From positions 1 to 64,000 of the forward strand of contig JAAHHJ010000024.1 in the NCBI GenBank assembly GCA_010692425.1: a stretch of 64,000 bases of DNA, written 5' to 3'. Positions 8,926 to 17,472 of this stretch are shown piece after piece (the stretch's first letter is position 1; the number at the start of each line of letters is the position of its first letter). The position numbers and the translations under genes are program-made. The notes below the pieces were generated by a model. That model was not told the DNA's origin and did not search any database. It worked only from the letters and a program-made list of their open reading frames with translations. This stretch comes from Symploca sp. SIO3C6 (GTDB lineage Bacteria; Cyanobacteriota; Cyanobacteriia; Cyanobacteriales; Coleofasciculaceae).

Positions 8926-11355
8926 ATGCGGTCAAAATTCACAGAAGTTATAAGGGGATGGAAGAGTGTACTAATTACTGCTCCAGTAATGGCGGGATTA
9001 GTAATTGGAGTTAAATTAACTGGAACTTTTCAACTCCTAGAATGGGCTGCCTACGATCAGTTTTTTCGCCTGCGTCCACAAGAGCCTATTGATGAGCGTC
9101 TTCTAATTGTCTCAGTTGATGATTCAGATATTAACTATGTGGGACAATGGCCGATTCCCGATGCAACTTTAGCGCAATTAATAACAAATCTCAAGCAACA
9201 TCAACCGGTAGCAATTGGTTTAGATTTCTATCGCGATTTACCTGTAGAACCAGGCCATAAATTATGGGTAGAAGTGATGAAATCTACCCCTAATCTAGTG
9301 GGAGTAGAAAAAGCAGTGGGCAAACAAGTAGCTCCCCCTTCGATTTTAAGAGAAAAACAGCAGGTTGGTTTGACTGATTTGTTAGTAGATGCTGATGGCA
9401 AAATTCGCCGCAGCTTACTTTCTCATTACACTCCAGATGGTCAAATGAGATATTGCCTCGGCGTACATTTAGCTTTAAATTATCTTAAGGAACGCGGGAT
9501 TACTCTAGAACTAGTTGATTCTAACCAGAAAAATTACCGCTTAGGTCGGACAATCTTTACTCCATTTACAGGTAATGATGGCGGATATGTCCGCACCAAC
9601 AGTGGTGGCTATCAGATACTATTGAATTACCGTGGGCAGCAAGATTCCTTCCCCACTGTATCACTAAGACAGGTTTTAGAAAACCAGGTGGATCCAGAGT
9701 TAATTGGCAATCGCCTAGTCTTGATTGGTAGCACAGCAGAAAGCCTTAATGATTTATTTTATACACCCTACAGCAGTCCCTTCACCAATACCCCCCAACC
9801 TGCCCCTGGCGTAGTGATTCACGCCAATGCAGCTAGCCAAATTTTAAGCGCTGCCATCGATGGCAGAAGCCCAATTCGCGTTTGGAATGAACTAGGCGAG
9901 TGTTTATGGATTTTACTTTGGTCTAGCATTGGCGCTACTGTACATTGGGGATTATTAGAAATTGATCGGCAAAGACAGAGGATTACTGCTAGATGGATAG
10001 TTATAAGTATTTACATTTGCCTTGGTGGGGGTGTTCTCTTCACTGTTAGCTATGCTGCCTTTCTAGCTGGTTGGTGGATTCCCTTGATTCCACCGCTAGT
10101 AGCCTTGAGTGGCTCAGCAATTTTAATCACAGCAGAGCAAATCCGTAAGCTACAGCAACAGCGCTTAGAACTAGCCATCCAAAAATTTAAGCTCAAGCAA
10201 GAGAAAATCCAAGCTGAAGCAGCTTCGGCGGCAAAAAGTCAATTTCTAGCAAAGATGAGCCATGAACTGCGAACTCCCCTCAATGCTATTTTAGGGTTTA
10301 CCCAAATTATGAGCCACAGTTCTGAGCTTAGCACAGAACATCAGGAATATCTAGGCATCATTAGCCGCAGTGGTGAGCATTTGCTCCAATTAATTAACGA
10401 TATCTTGGATTTATCTAAAATTGAAGCTGGCATGATGTCCCTTAATGAAAGCAATTTCGATCTGTATAGTCTGCTGGATGGGCTGGAACAGATGTTTAGA
10501 ATTGAAGCTTTCAATAAAAATTTAAAGTTAGTATTTGAGATTAATCCTAATGTGCCTCAATATCTCAAAGCAGACACCAAAAAATTGCGAGTTTGTTTAA
10601 TTAATCTCCTCTCAAATGCTATCAAGTTTACTCAAGCAGGCAGTGTGACGCTGCGCGTGGACTTGGAGTTATTGTGCCAGGTAATAGGAAAGCCAGACAA
10701 GCAGAGAGAACAGATGGATAATAAATTATCAACAGCTTCTGTAGCTCACAATTTTAGTTCTACCTCACCTCCTCAATTGCAACTGAGGAGGCTACTATTT
10801 GAGGTAGAAGATACTGGTTCTGGTATTGCTCAGACAGAAGTTGATTCTTTGTTTGATGATTTTGTACAAACTAAAACAGGGAAACAAGCTGATCAAGGAA
10901 CTGGTTTAGGTTTATCAATTACACGGAGCTTTGTGCAATTAATGGGAGGAGAGATTACTCTCAACAGCGTGGTTGGCAAGGGTACAGTTTTTAAATTTTT
11001 TATTCAACTAGAACCGTTGAATTCATCGGCGACAATCCATTCATTTCCACCTCAATATCAAGATGTTTCTCCATCAAAACTGGATCTTAAAAAATCAAAT
11101 TATACTTACCAACAATCAAACTCATTCTTACTAGAAGGGTTAGCTAAGATGCCCTACAGTTGGGTTGAAAAGCTCCATCATTCAACTTTACGGCTTGATG
11201 AACAAGTTATCTTAGAATTAATTGAGCAAATTCCAGAAGAAGAGGCTATGCTAGCGGCAGCCTTAAGAGATTTACTTAGTAATTTTCGTCTGGATTTGCT
11301 GCATCAATTTACTCAATCAGTTCTTGATAAATCTGGAAACTCCTCTGATTCATAA
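8926..11355 (+). CDS. CHASE2-domain sensor histidine kinase
   Basis: This 809-residue transmembrane kinase has an N-terminal membrane anchor (about 15-37), an extracytoplasmic CHASE2 domain (about 45-310: AAYDQFFRLRP, VDDSDI, LDFYRDLP) and three further membrane segments (about 325-400). A short coiled linker is followed by HisKA with the phospho-acceptor His446 in MSHELRTPLNAI. The HATPase_c domain has its N box (LINLLSNAIKFT), G1 (DTGSGI) and G2 (GTGLGL). The last 100 residues are helical and match tails seen on hybrid kinases, but there is no receiver domain and no response regulator next door, so its partner is elsewhere. The signal is unknown; neighbours suggest envelope or surface status. 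Confidence 0.9.
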   Translation: MRSKFTEVIRGWKSVLITAPVMAGLVIGVKLTGTFQLLEWAAYDQFFRLRPQEPIDERLLIVSVDDSDINYVGQWPIPDATLAQLITNLKQHQPVAIGLDFYRDLPVEPGHKLWVEVMKSTPNLVGVEKAVGKQVAPPSILREKQQVGLTDLLVDADGKIRRSLLSHYTPDGQMRYCLGVHLALNYLKERGITLELVDSNQKNYRLGRTIFTPFTGNDGGYVRTNSGGYQILLNYRGQQDSFPTVSLRQVLENQVDPELIGNRLVLIGSTAESLNDLFYTPYSSPFTNTPQPAPGVVIHANAASQILSAAIDGRSPIRVWNELGECLWILLWSSIGATVHWGLLEIDRQRQRITARWIVISIYICLGGGVLFTVSYAAFLAGWWIPLIPPLVALSGSAILITAEQIRKLQQQRLELAIQKFKLKQEKIQAEAASAAKSQFLAKMSHELRTPLNAILGFTQIMSHSSELSTEHQEYLGIISRSGEHLLQLINDILDLSKIEAGMMSLNESNFDLYSLLDGLEQMFRIEAFNKNLKLVFEINPNVPQYLKADTKKLRVCLINLLSNAIKFTQAGSVTLRVDLELLCQVIGKPDKQREQMDNKLSTASVAHNFSSTSPPQLQLRRLLFEVEDTGSGIAQTEVDSLFDDFVQTKTGKQADQGTGLGLSITRSFVQLMGGEITLNSVVGKGTVFKFFIQLEPLNSSATIHSFPPQYQDVSPSKLDLKKSNYTYQQSNSFLLEGLAKMPYSWVEKLHHSTLRLDEQVILELIEQIPEEEAMLAAALRDLLSNFRLDLLHQFTQSVLDKSGNSSDS

Positions 11356-11523
11356 ACTAATAGCACTTAGTTAAGCTTCTGGTAGGGGATTAATTAAGGC
11401 TCCAAGGCAGTCCCGATGAAAAAATTTTTTCATCATCAAGCATTAAAGAGGGTTATTTCCCCTACACCCAGGTGAACGAAATTTTGCGTGGGATTTGAAT
11501 TCTCCGCGTCTCCGCCTCTCCAC

Positions 11524-13032
11524 TTAAGGGGAGTTAGACTTAAATAGAGGGTTAATGAGTTGCGATCGTTGTGCTCGCTTAGAGGATTTTTGTTCTGGGG
11601 ATGTTTGCTGCTCAGGAGTAGACTCTGTTGGGGAAGATTTTTGTTCAAATAAAGGATTAATGGTGGACGATTGCTCAGAGGATTTTTGTTCTGGAGATTT
11701 CTGCCGCTGATGGGCAGACTCTGTGGGAGAAGACTTAGATTTAAAGATAGGGTTAACAGTTTGCGAGTCCTTATTTGGTTCCGATGCTGCCACTTCTTCC
11801 TCTTGAGGCTCCTGTGGAGATATTTGGTTTTCAAATAAAGGGTTTAGTGGTTGCGATTGCACCAAACGTGATTTGGATGGTAATTTAGTTGATTCCGGAT
11901 ATCTTGGAATTACCTCGACAGGATTATCTTGGTTTTCAGGAGGCGATTGATTAGATTGATCCTCAATAGGCTCGGGCTTAGGAGGATGTACAATAGACTT
12001 CTTACCCAAGTCTTTTCCCAATGCTATTGGCGTTAATTGTTGTCTATTGTTCCCCCTTTCTTGTTCCCTATTTCCAACTTTTTTACCAAGTCTAATCTTT
12101 ACCCAATCCTCTGCTTGCCAAACAACGTTGCTTCCAGTTGAGCCCACCGCCTCATCCGATAAAGATAAAATGTGAGCTGTCAAACTGATGCGACGCTTCA
12201 CAGAAGTTGAAACCAGAAATATGCTGCCGTTAATTAAGGTATCTTCTGGGAGCTGTTCGATGTGAAGTCGAATCTCGTTGCCACCTGGAGTAAGATGGCG
12301 CGGGTAAAATTCTAATCCCGAGATATTGGCAGAAATTTTACAAGCTACTGGCACCACAATCCGTAGCAATAAATCATGTTCTCTGCCGTGAGCTAGTTGC
12401 CCCAGATAAAGTGAATTAGGATATTTCCATTCGCCCTCCTCTTCTGGTATGCCCATAACTAATCCTCGCACTTCGACATGATTAAACTGCGATTTTGCTG
12501 CTGATTTCAGCAGTATTGCACATTTATCTTCAGGGTTAATTGTTACCTCCTCTCCTGTAACTTCAATTCTTAGATTGCGCAGCTTTACTTGCTCCGACTC
12601 AATTGAAATTACAGGTCCAGTTAGAGCCCAAATAGTTGCGCCCTGACCATCTAAACTTAGAGGATGATTAATGATAATCGGACCTTGGTATTCGCCGCCA
12701 GCAGGCCACAATTGCAGCGTGGCTCCATCTTCTAAGGAATTGATCTGTTGTTGAAGTGTTACCGGCTCTGGTTGAAGAGATTTCTCCTTAACAGGAAATG
12801 CTCTAGGCTCAAGGGCAGAGGCAGAAGGTTTTTTTATACCCCATTGCCCTCTGTCTTCCTTCACTTCCAAGTCTTCAGCAGTCTTTGGTTGAGAATCCTC
12901 CAATTGAGTAGCCTCTGTTGGCAGTTGCTGAGATGGTTCGATAGTTGTCAATTCTTGAAGATTATCAGGCTCTGAATGATCGAGCAGAAAACCCTTAATA
13001 CTCTCAATGATTCTGTTGATAAAATTAAACAT
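11524..13032 (-). CDS. beta-helix-like protein with NPLF/SP repeat tail, coupled to the kinase gene
   Basis: A 502-residue protein whose ATG (MFNFINRI) overlaps the kinase stop by 8 bases (ATGTTTAA), a classic translational-coupling arrangement. An upstream TTG at 13053 is less likely. Residues about 85-200 look like a right-handed parallel beta-helix (LQLWPAGGEYQGPIIINHPLSLDG, then VKLRNLRIEV), as in pectate-lyase-like or NosD folds. Residues 200-310 form a second beta-rich domain. The last 150 residues are a disordered Ser/Pro/Glu/Gln tail with four copies of NP(L/I)F followed by xxSP. Residues 67-79 (KKPSASALEPRAF) come from a dispersed repeat. No signal peptide is visible. The exact function is unknown; a substrate or scaffold for the adjacent kinase is inferred from context. 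Confidence 0.75.
   Translation of the reverse strand: MFNFINRIIESIKGFLLDHSEPDNLQELTTIEPSQQLPTEATQLEDSQPKTAEDLEVKEDRGQWGIKKPSASALEPRAFPVKEKSLQPEPVTLQQQINSLEDGATLQLWPAGGEYQGPIIINHPLSLDGQGATIWALTGPVISIESEQVKLRNLRIEVTGEEVTINPEDKCAILLKSAAKSQFNHVEVRGLVMGIPEEEGEWKYPNSLYLGQLAHGREHDLLLRIVVPVACKISANISGLEFYPRHLTPGGNEIRLHIEQLPEDTLINGSIFLVSTSVKRRISLTAHILSLSDEAVGSTGSNVVWQAEDWVKIRLGKKVGNREQERGNNRQQLTPIALGKDLGKKSIVHPPKPEPIEDQSNQSPPENQDNPVEVIPRYPESTKLPSKSRLVQSQPLNPLFENQISPQEPQEEEVAASEPNKDSQTVNPIFKSKSSPTESAHQRQKSPEQKSSEQSSTINPLFEQKSSPTESTPEQQTSPEQKSSKRAQRSQLINPLFKSNSP
12796..12834 (-). repeat. dispersed repeat segment inside the beta-helix gene
   Basis: On the coding strand an A-run followed by CCTTCTGCCTCTGCC and CTTGAGCCTAGAGC encodes KKPSASALEPRAF. 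The CHAT gene at 5163-5204 carries the same DNA start (AAAAAAACCTTCTGCCT) in the same reading frame. The gene is therefore a second host of this repeat type. Confidence 0.65.
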
Positions 13033-14446
13033 GGAGCATCTGAACCTCAACAATCCTACCGTGTGGCTCTTGGGAAAGCCTAAATTGTACTCTATCCTCT
13101 AATTGAACTGCGCTTTTTGGCGCGACTGGATTACCTTTGGGCGAAGTTAGAGAAGACAGATTTTGGTTAATTAATAGCCATTGTCCCTGATGAAATACGA
13201 AGTAAGCTTGAGGAGTTCGATCAGCTTCTTCACCTGGTCTAAGATTATCAAAAACATGCCATTTAAATAGAGAGAGATTGTGGTAAACAACTAACTGTCC
13301 ATCTAGCAACCACTGCCCTGGGCGACGTTGCGATCGCAATCTGAGAATTGGTATATTCCCCTTAGGTTTTGAGCCGCAAAAAGGACATTTCACATTAGTT
13401 GTGTCCTTTAAAATAAACCATTTACTAGGACAATAACTATTCCTACAGGGAAAAAGCAAATCCCAAGTTTTAAGCAATCCCCGCTCCCATTCAATGGCTG
13501 CAGGTCGCTCGTTTACTAAGTGTAAACCCTTGACAAATGACCTTTCAAGTAATTTACTCAAGTGTGAACCTAGGGCAGTGTAAGGTACATGTAAATTTTG
13601 AGGTCGATTAGAATGGTCAGTGGGGTTTTCAATAAAAAGTGCCTTAGAACCCATCTCTAGACGCTCCTGTTCCTCTGCTGAGGAGGCTGGATGAATCTTT
13701 GGTCCTTCTAGGGGATGCCGACCTAAGAGATACTGATAAATTAGAACAGCCAGAGCATGTTGATCAGTATTGGCAGAGGGACTCTTGCGCTTGGAGTCGT
13801 TTAGAGGTAGATGAATTGTTGAGAGAACTTCCGGCGCGATATATCCTCGTGTTCCCAACACATCTGGAGGAAACAAGTCGGGCACAACTAATGAGTCAAT
13901 ATCGATAACTACGCATTGCCCAGAGCTTGGATCAATTAAGATATTTTTATTAGATAAATCGGAATGTGCTAAACCTGCTTGGTGCATGCGTCTAACAGCC
14001 CGAGCTAGAAGAATACAAATTTTAAAATAATTAAGCCAAGTTCCAGCTTCTTCTGTGGGCAAGAGTTGGCGAAGTTTTGGTCTTACAAACCAAGTACTTT
14101 CCTTCTCCTTACCTGCCCACGAACCTGTGGTAAAGAAGTAGTTTTCTGGATAAGTAGGTGCGATAATACCTAAGTGGGGTTGAACGACAATGCCTGTCGG
14201 CCAGCAAAACAGCTTTTTGAAATAATCACCAGTTTTCGGATCAAGAGTGGGATTAAACCTACCCAAAATTGCTTCTAATCGTGCCATCCGATTTAGATCT
14301 GAACCAGCACTGTGATCTTTATAAAAACAGACTACAGCTGATTTGTCAGCAGTAAAATAAACCTGTTTCATCCCCCCTTCACCAATGAGCTCGGGAATAT
14401 ACTCAATAGTATTGCCATCAGCAAGGGTTGCTGTCACTGTACTCAT
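13025..14446 (-). CDS. Ser/Thr protein kinase-like protein of a TerY-type triad
   Basis: A 473-residue protein. The kinase fold spans about 15-330: Gly-rich loop IGEGGMKQVY (21-30), probable nucleotide Lys43, catalytic HSDLSNKN (161-168), DID in place of DFG (182-184) and APE (204-206). All key residues are present, so activity is expected. It continues with a treble-Cys-pair-like zinc ribbon (C334-x4-C339 and C354-x2-C357) and a beta-rich end of about 110 residues that resembles an FHA-type domain. The ATG overlaps the phosphatase stop as ATGA, with GAGAGG upstream as ribosome site. Kinase, PP2C and vWA TerY together form the known TerY-associated phosphorylation triad; the target is unknown. 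Confidence 0.85.
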   Translation of the reverse strand: MSTVTATLADGNTIEYIPELIGEGGMKQVYFTADKSAVVCFYKDHSAGSDLNRMARLEAILGRFNPTLDPKTGDYFKKLFCWPTGIVVQPHLGIIAPTYPENYFFTTGSWAGKEKESTWFVRPKLRQLLPTEEAGTWLNYFKICILLARAVRRMHQAGLAHSDLSNKNILIDPSSGQCVVIDIDSLVVPDLFPPDVLGTRGYIAPEVLSTIHLPLNDSKRKSPSANTDQHALAVLIYQYLLGRHPLEGPKIHPASSAEEQERLEMGSKALFIENPTDHSNRPQNLHVPYTALGSHLSKLLERSFVKGLHLVNERPAAIEWERGLLKTWDLLFPCRNSYCPSKWFILKDTTNVKCPFCGSKPKGNIPILRLRSQRRPGQWLLDGQLVVYHNLSLFKWHVFDNLRPGEEADRTPQAYFVFHQGQWLLINQNLSSLTSPKGNPVAPKSAVQLEDRVQFRLSQEPHGRIVEVQMLHV

Positions 14447-15963
14447 TTGATAACCTCTCGATAAAGGATAGTCAAGGTGCGGTCATCAAATGAGGCTCGC
14501 CGATAGTAGGAATCAAGCCAAATGCGCAACTTTTCTTCTGGGGATTGGTTTTTGCCCTGCTTCCACATTGTCTCCCCATTAGAGCCAGCCCACAACAGAG
14601 TGTGATTAGCGATAACCTTTGACAGAGAAACATCAAGCTCCTTGGCATAGCCAGCAACTGAGCGAATGCATACAGTTTTTGCCTCATCTGTGGCTTGAGC
14701 AGCCATGATCCGCTTTTCCGTTGAGATGAACTTGTCTTTGGCTTCTTCTACCCCAGCGATACTTCCCAAATTTGTCTGACGCAGCTGATTAGCAATATCT
14801 TCATCATCGGCTTGAGGAGTCTCAATTACCTGATTAAGGAGCAAATCGCCATAAAGTTCTAACATACGAGGATTGTAGGGGAAGTAGTCCTCAGCTACTC
14901 CATCAGTCATTACCATTAAAGCCTTGATCGGACTGAAAAAGGGAAAGGTATTGCCGATGAGATTGTTTTTATCTAACTTATTTTTAGAGGTAAGAAACTC
15001 AGTTTGACCAGCAAATTCTCCCTTATCTGGTTGACATAATAACTGAAGTTCATAGTTGTGATCTACAGCAGCAATCATGCCATCTCCAACTTGACAGGTA
15101 AGTACAAAGCTATAGTCATTTTCTTTATAGCTGACGATGGTATGCACGGCGAGGAGTAAAGTTGCTGACAAATCCTTGATGTTGAGTCTTCTATTACCCA
15201 AAATTTGATAGTGATCAACACTATTGTTTCGTGCCATCGCCGCTTTCTCAACTGCTTCATAGGCAGCTTTCACGGCTTTATGTAACTTCTGTTGAACAAA
15301 CTCTAAATCTTGTTGAGCAAAAGCTCCCGTAGTTTGATCACGTTTGAAGGTATCAACAGACCATTCATCTCGCTCTTGTAACTGGTACTCTTTGAGTTCT
15401 TGAGCCAATAGTTGACATGCAGCTTCACAGGATACTTTAGCACCAACACGAGAGAACTTTTTCGAGCCGGCACCATCGGAAACAGCGATAATTGTCCAGG
15501 AACCGCTAACAACTAACTCGAACCAATCATCACAGTTAGTTCCTTCGTGTTTATGTCCTTTCCCTCGCACTCTTGCACCGATAAGCTTTAGGTTCCCTGG
15601 CGGGTTTTCATGTTTAGAATCAAACTCATCATGTTTATCTGGTTTCTCTGGCACTGGCAGATATTTCCACACCGCAGTAATCACTGAAGGAGTATTATTT
15701 TGGGGATCCTGTTGAGGCTCACTCTCAGGATGGGCATTCGGTAAAGGGGAAGCCTCAGAAGACTTTTTCAGCAAGACTTCGCTTAATTCCTGGCGTAATT
15801 TACTTTGCAATTGATCTGTTTTAGTCGAGTCAAGGGCTGCTGTGAACTTATGCAGTAAGTCTGTGAATTTATTGTCTGTAGACTCTTGCTCTTGTTTGCT
15901 ATTGAGCCCAAGTTTCCAAATAATGGCTTTAACCAATTGTTTTATTTCTATTTCCGACCACAT
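14443..15963 (-). CDS. PP2C-family protein phosphatase of the TerY-type triad
   Basis: The chosen start is the ATG at 15963 (506 residues), preceded by AGGAGA at a suitable distance; a GTG one codon upstream or a TTG at 16014 are alternatives. An N-terminal helical region (about 1-130) precedes the PP2C domain. Metal-binding motifs are visible as VSDGAGS, the LSATLLLAVH segment, VGDGMIAAVD and MTDGVAEDYFP, so a Mn/Mg-dependent Ser/Thr phosphatase is expected. GTNCDDWFEL is the short form of the N-terminal metal site typical of PP2C_2-type proteins. It is translationally coupled to the kinase and probably opposes it. Confidence 0.88.
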   Translation of the reverse strand: MWSEIEIKQLVKAIIWKLGLNSKQEQESTDNKFTDLLHKFTAALDSTKTDQLQSKLRQELSEVLLKKSSEASPLPNAHPESEPQQDPQNNTPSVITAVWKYLPVPEKPDKHDEFDSKHENPPGNLKLIGARVRGKGHKHEGTNCDDWFELVVSGSWTIIAVSDGAGSKKFSRVGAKVSCEAACQLLAQELKEYQLQERDEWSVDTFKRDQTTGAFAQQDLEFVQQKLHKAVKAAYEAVEKAAMARNNSVDHYQILGNRRLNIKDLSATLLLAVHTIVSYKENDYSFVLTCQVGDGMIAAVDHNYELQLLCQPDKGEFAGQTEFLTSKNKLDKNNLIGNTFPFFSPIKALMVMTDGVAEDYFPYNPRMLELYGDLLLNQVIETPQADDEDIANQLRQTNLGSIAGVEEAKDKFISTEKRIMAAQATDEAKTVCIRSVAGYAKELDVSLSKVIANHTLLWAGSNGETMWKQGKNQSPEEKLRIWLDSYYRRASFDDRTLTILYREVIK

Positions 15964-16092
15964 CACTGCTGAATCTCCTGAGGCTAATGGTTTCTTCAAC
16001 CAACGCTTTAACAAACAGCACCGCTAATATCAAATATAAAAAAGCAAGCCACAAATAGTTTTATGTTAAGTAATCAGTGACAGAATAAACTT

Positions 16093-16129
16093 TCTTACTT
16101 ATTACTTATTACTTATTACTTATTACTTA
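16093..16129. repeat. 7-bp tandem repeat (ACTTATT)n
   Basis: About five copies of the heptamer TTACTTA lie in the 171-base gap between the vWA and phosphatase genes. This is a short tandemly repeated repetitive (STRR) sequence of the type known from filamentous cyanobacteria; the same unit recurs at 18853-18900. Confidence 0.9.
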
Positions 16130-16185
16130 AAAAATATTTGTAGCCAACATTTATGTAATCGATATCAGAGTGTAAAAGAGTAGCC

Positions 16186-16824
16186 CTAGGGTACAATTTG
16201 AATCTGTGGTGGTGGTGGTGGTAAATTAACTGGCTGATCATCTGCCATTACCTGAGATACACTCTGAGATGTCTGCTTAATTGACTGCGTTACCCACTTA
16301 AAGAATGCCTTGAGAGTATCCGGCTGAAGATTATCTAGTTTGACAACAATTTCAGTAATGCGCTTGAGTAGATATTCATCAGCATTGGCACCAGCTGCAC
16401 AAGCAATAATATTGGCTGGTTTCTTCTGTTTGAGTTCATCTGCCGCCCTCTCCCAACTGTCAGTGGGCATGCCATCAGTCATCAGGAATACTAAAGGCTT
16501 CCAATCTCCCTTTTGGGTATCGCTAGCTTTATTTACATCTTCATCAAAGCACTTGCTTAAAAGTTTTAGGGCTTCACCTAGAGAAGTAGCTCCACCGGCT
16601 ACTAAGTTTGGTTCTTGGAATACTAAGAGCTCGGTGAGTGGACAAACTTGTCGGGCAGTGCTTTCAAATGCGATTACTGACAGGTAAGCTGTTTCTATAG
16701 CATAAGGTTCATTCTTAAGATCTGCTACTAGCGCCTTGACTCCTAAGCGTACTGCCTGGATAGGATCACCAGACATAGAACCAGAACAATCTAGTACTAA
16801 ATAGACAGGTAAACGACGTGACAT
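16186..16824 (-). CDS. TerY-like von Willebrand factor A (vWA) protein
   Basis: A 212-residue single vWA domain with an intact MIDAS metal site: DCSGS at residues 12-16, Thr80 in GGATSLGEAL, and Asp117 in MTDGMPTD. This matches TerY, the vWA component of tellurite-resistance-type stress loci. The last 15 residues are proline-rich (PPPPPQIQIVP), a possible docking tail. The ATG is preceded by AAGGAG at 7 bases. No signal peptide is seen, so it should be cytosolic. It lies 11 bases downstream of the CAP gene, so the two are very probably co-transcribed. Confidence 0.88.
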   Translation of the reverse strand: MSRRLPVYLVLDCSGSMSGDPIQAVRLGVKALVADLKNEPYAIETAYLSVIAFESTARQVCPLTELLVFQEPNLVAGGATSLGEALKLLSKCFDEDVNKASDTQKGDWKPLVFLMTDGMPTDSWERAADELKQKKPANIIACAAGANADEYLLKRITEIVVKLDNLQPDTLKAFFKWVTQSIKQTSQSVSQVMADDQPVNLPPPPPQIQIVP

Positions 16825-16835
16825 TTGTCAACTCC

Positions 16836-17360
16836 TTAACAGAAATTTTGAGTTATGTAAACTTCGTTTCGCTCTAAAGCAACTGCCACACCTATACCTT
16901 CTTGGTCATAAGTTGCCGTTAGTATATTTTTACGGTGTCCAGGACTAGACATCCAACCATTAACAGCAAGATTGGCTAGTTTATCTTGAGTCATCCAATC
17001 ATAGTAAGGGACGCCATTATAGTAGGTTACACAACTATATAGATGACTCTTAAATATATTTTCGCTTATTCCTTTAGTATAGTAAGCTCCATAATCTTTA
17101 CGACAGTGATAATTAGCTGCTATTCCTCTATCTGCTGGAGTTTTACCTTCTGGAGTGTGATGAGCGAAAAAATTCCTCTTTGCCATATCCTTACTATGTC
17201 CTCTGGCAATATCTGCCAACTGGGAATCAAACTGCAAAGAATTTAGCCGATATTTTCTTCTTTCATAAGAAATTAATTGATGAATTTTCTTTTCTAGACC
17301 AGAAATAGAGAGTTGTGCTGGCTGGGAGTTTCGCCTTTGTTGTCTTAAGCTGTTATGCAT
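16836..17360 (-). CDS. CAP-domain (SCP/PR-1-like) protein without a visible signal peptide
   Basis: A 174-residue protein dominated by one CAP domain: INxxR-like start, HSKDMAKRNFFAHHTPEGKTPADR with the tandem His, GISENIF, and WMSSPGHRKNIL with the second conserved His. Several Cys residues (CRKDYG, SCVTYY and the terminal FC) could form disulphides. CAP proteins are normally exported, but the N-terminus here (MHNSLRQQRRNS) is polar and basic with no hydrophobic core. Either the start is misjudged or this one is cytosolic. It is packed tightly upstream of the TerY-like gene, which ties it to the phosphosignalling island. Confidence 0.85.
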   Translation of the reverse strand: MHNSLRQQRRNSQPAQLSISGLEKKIHQLISYERRKYRLNSLQFDSQLADIARGHSKDMAKRNFFAHHTPEGKTPADRGIAANYHCRKDYGAYYTKGISENIFKSHLYSCVTYYNGVPYYDWMTQDKLANLAVNGWMSSPGHRKNILTATYDQEGIGVAVALERNEVYITQNFC

Positions 17361-17472
17361 TTAACTTGTAGATTCGTTTGTTATCTGTTTATGACTGAAA
17401 CTCTTGTTACTTCTGCCTTCTTCCTCCTACTTTTTCCCTTGCTATTATGCATTTTTAAGGCACGACAGCTTA

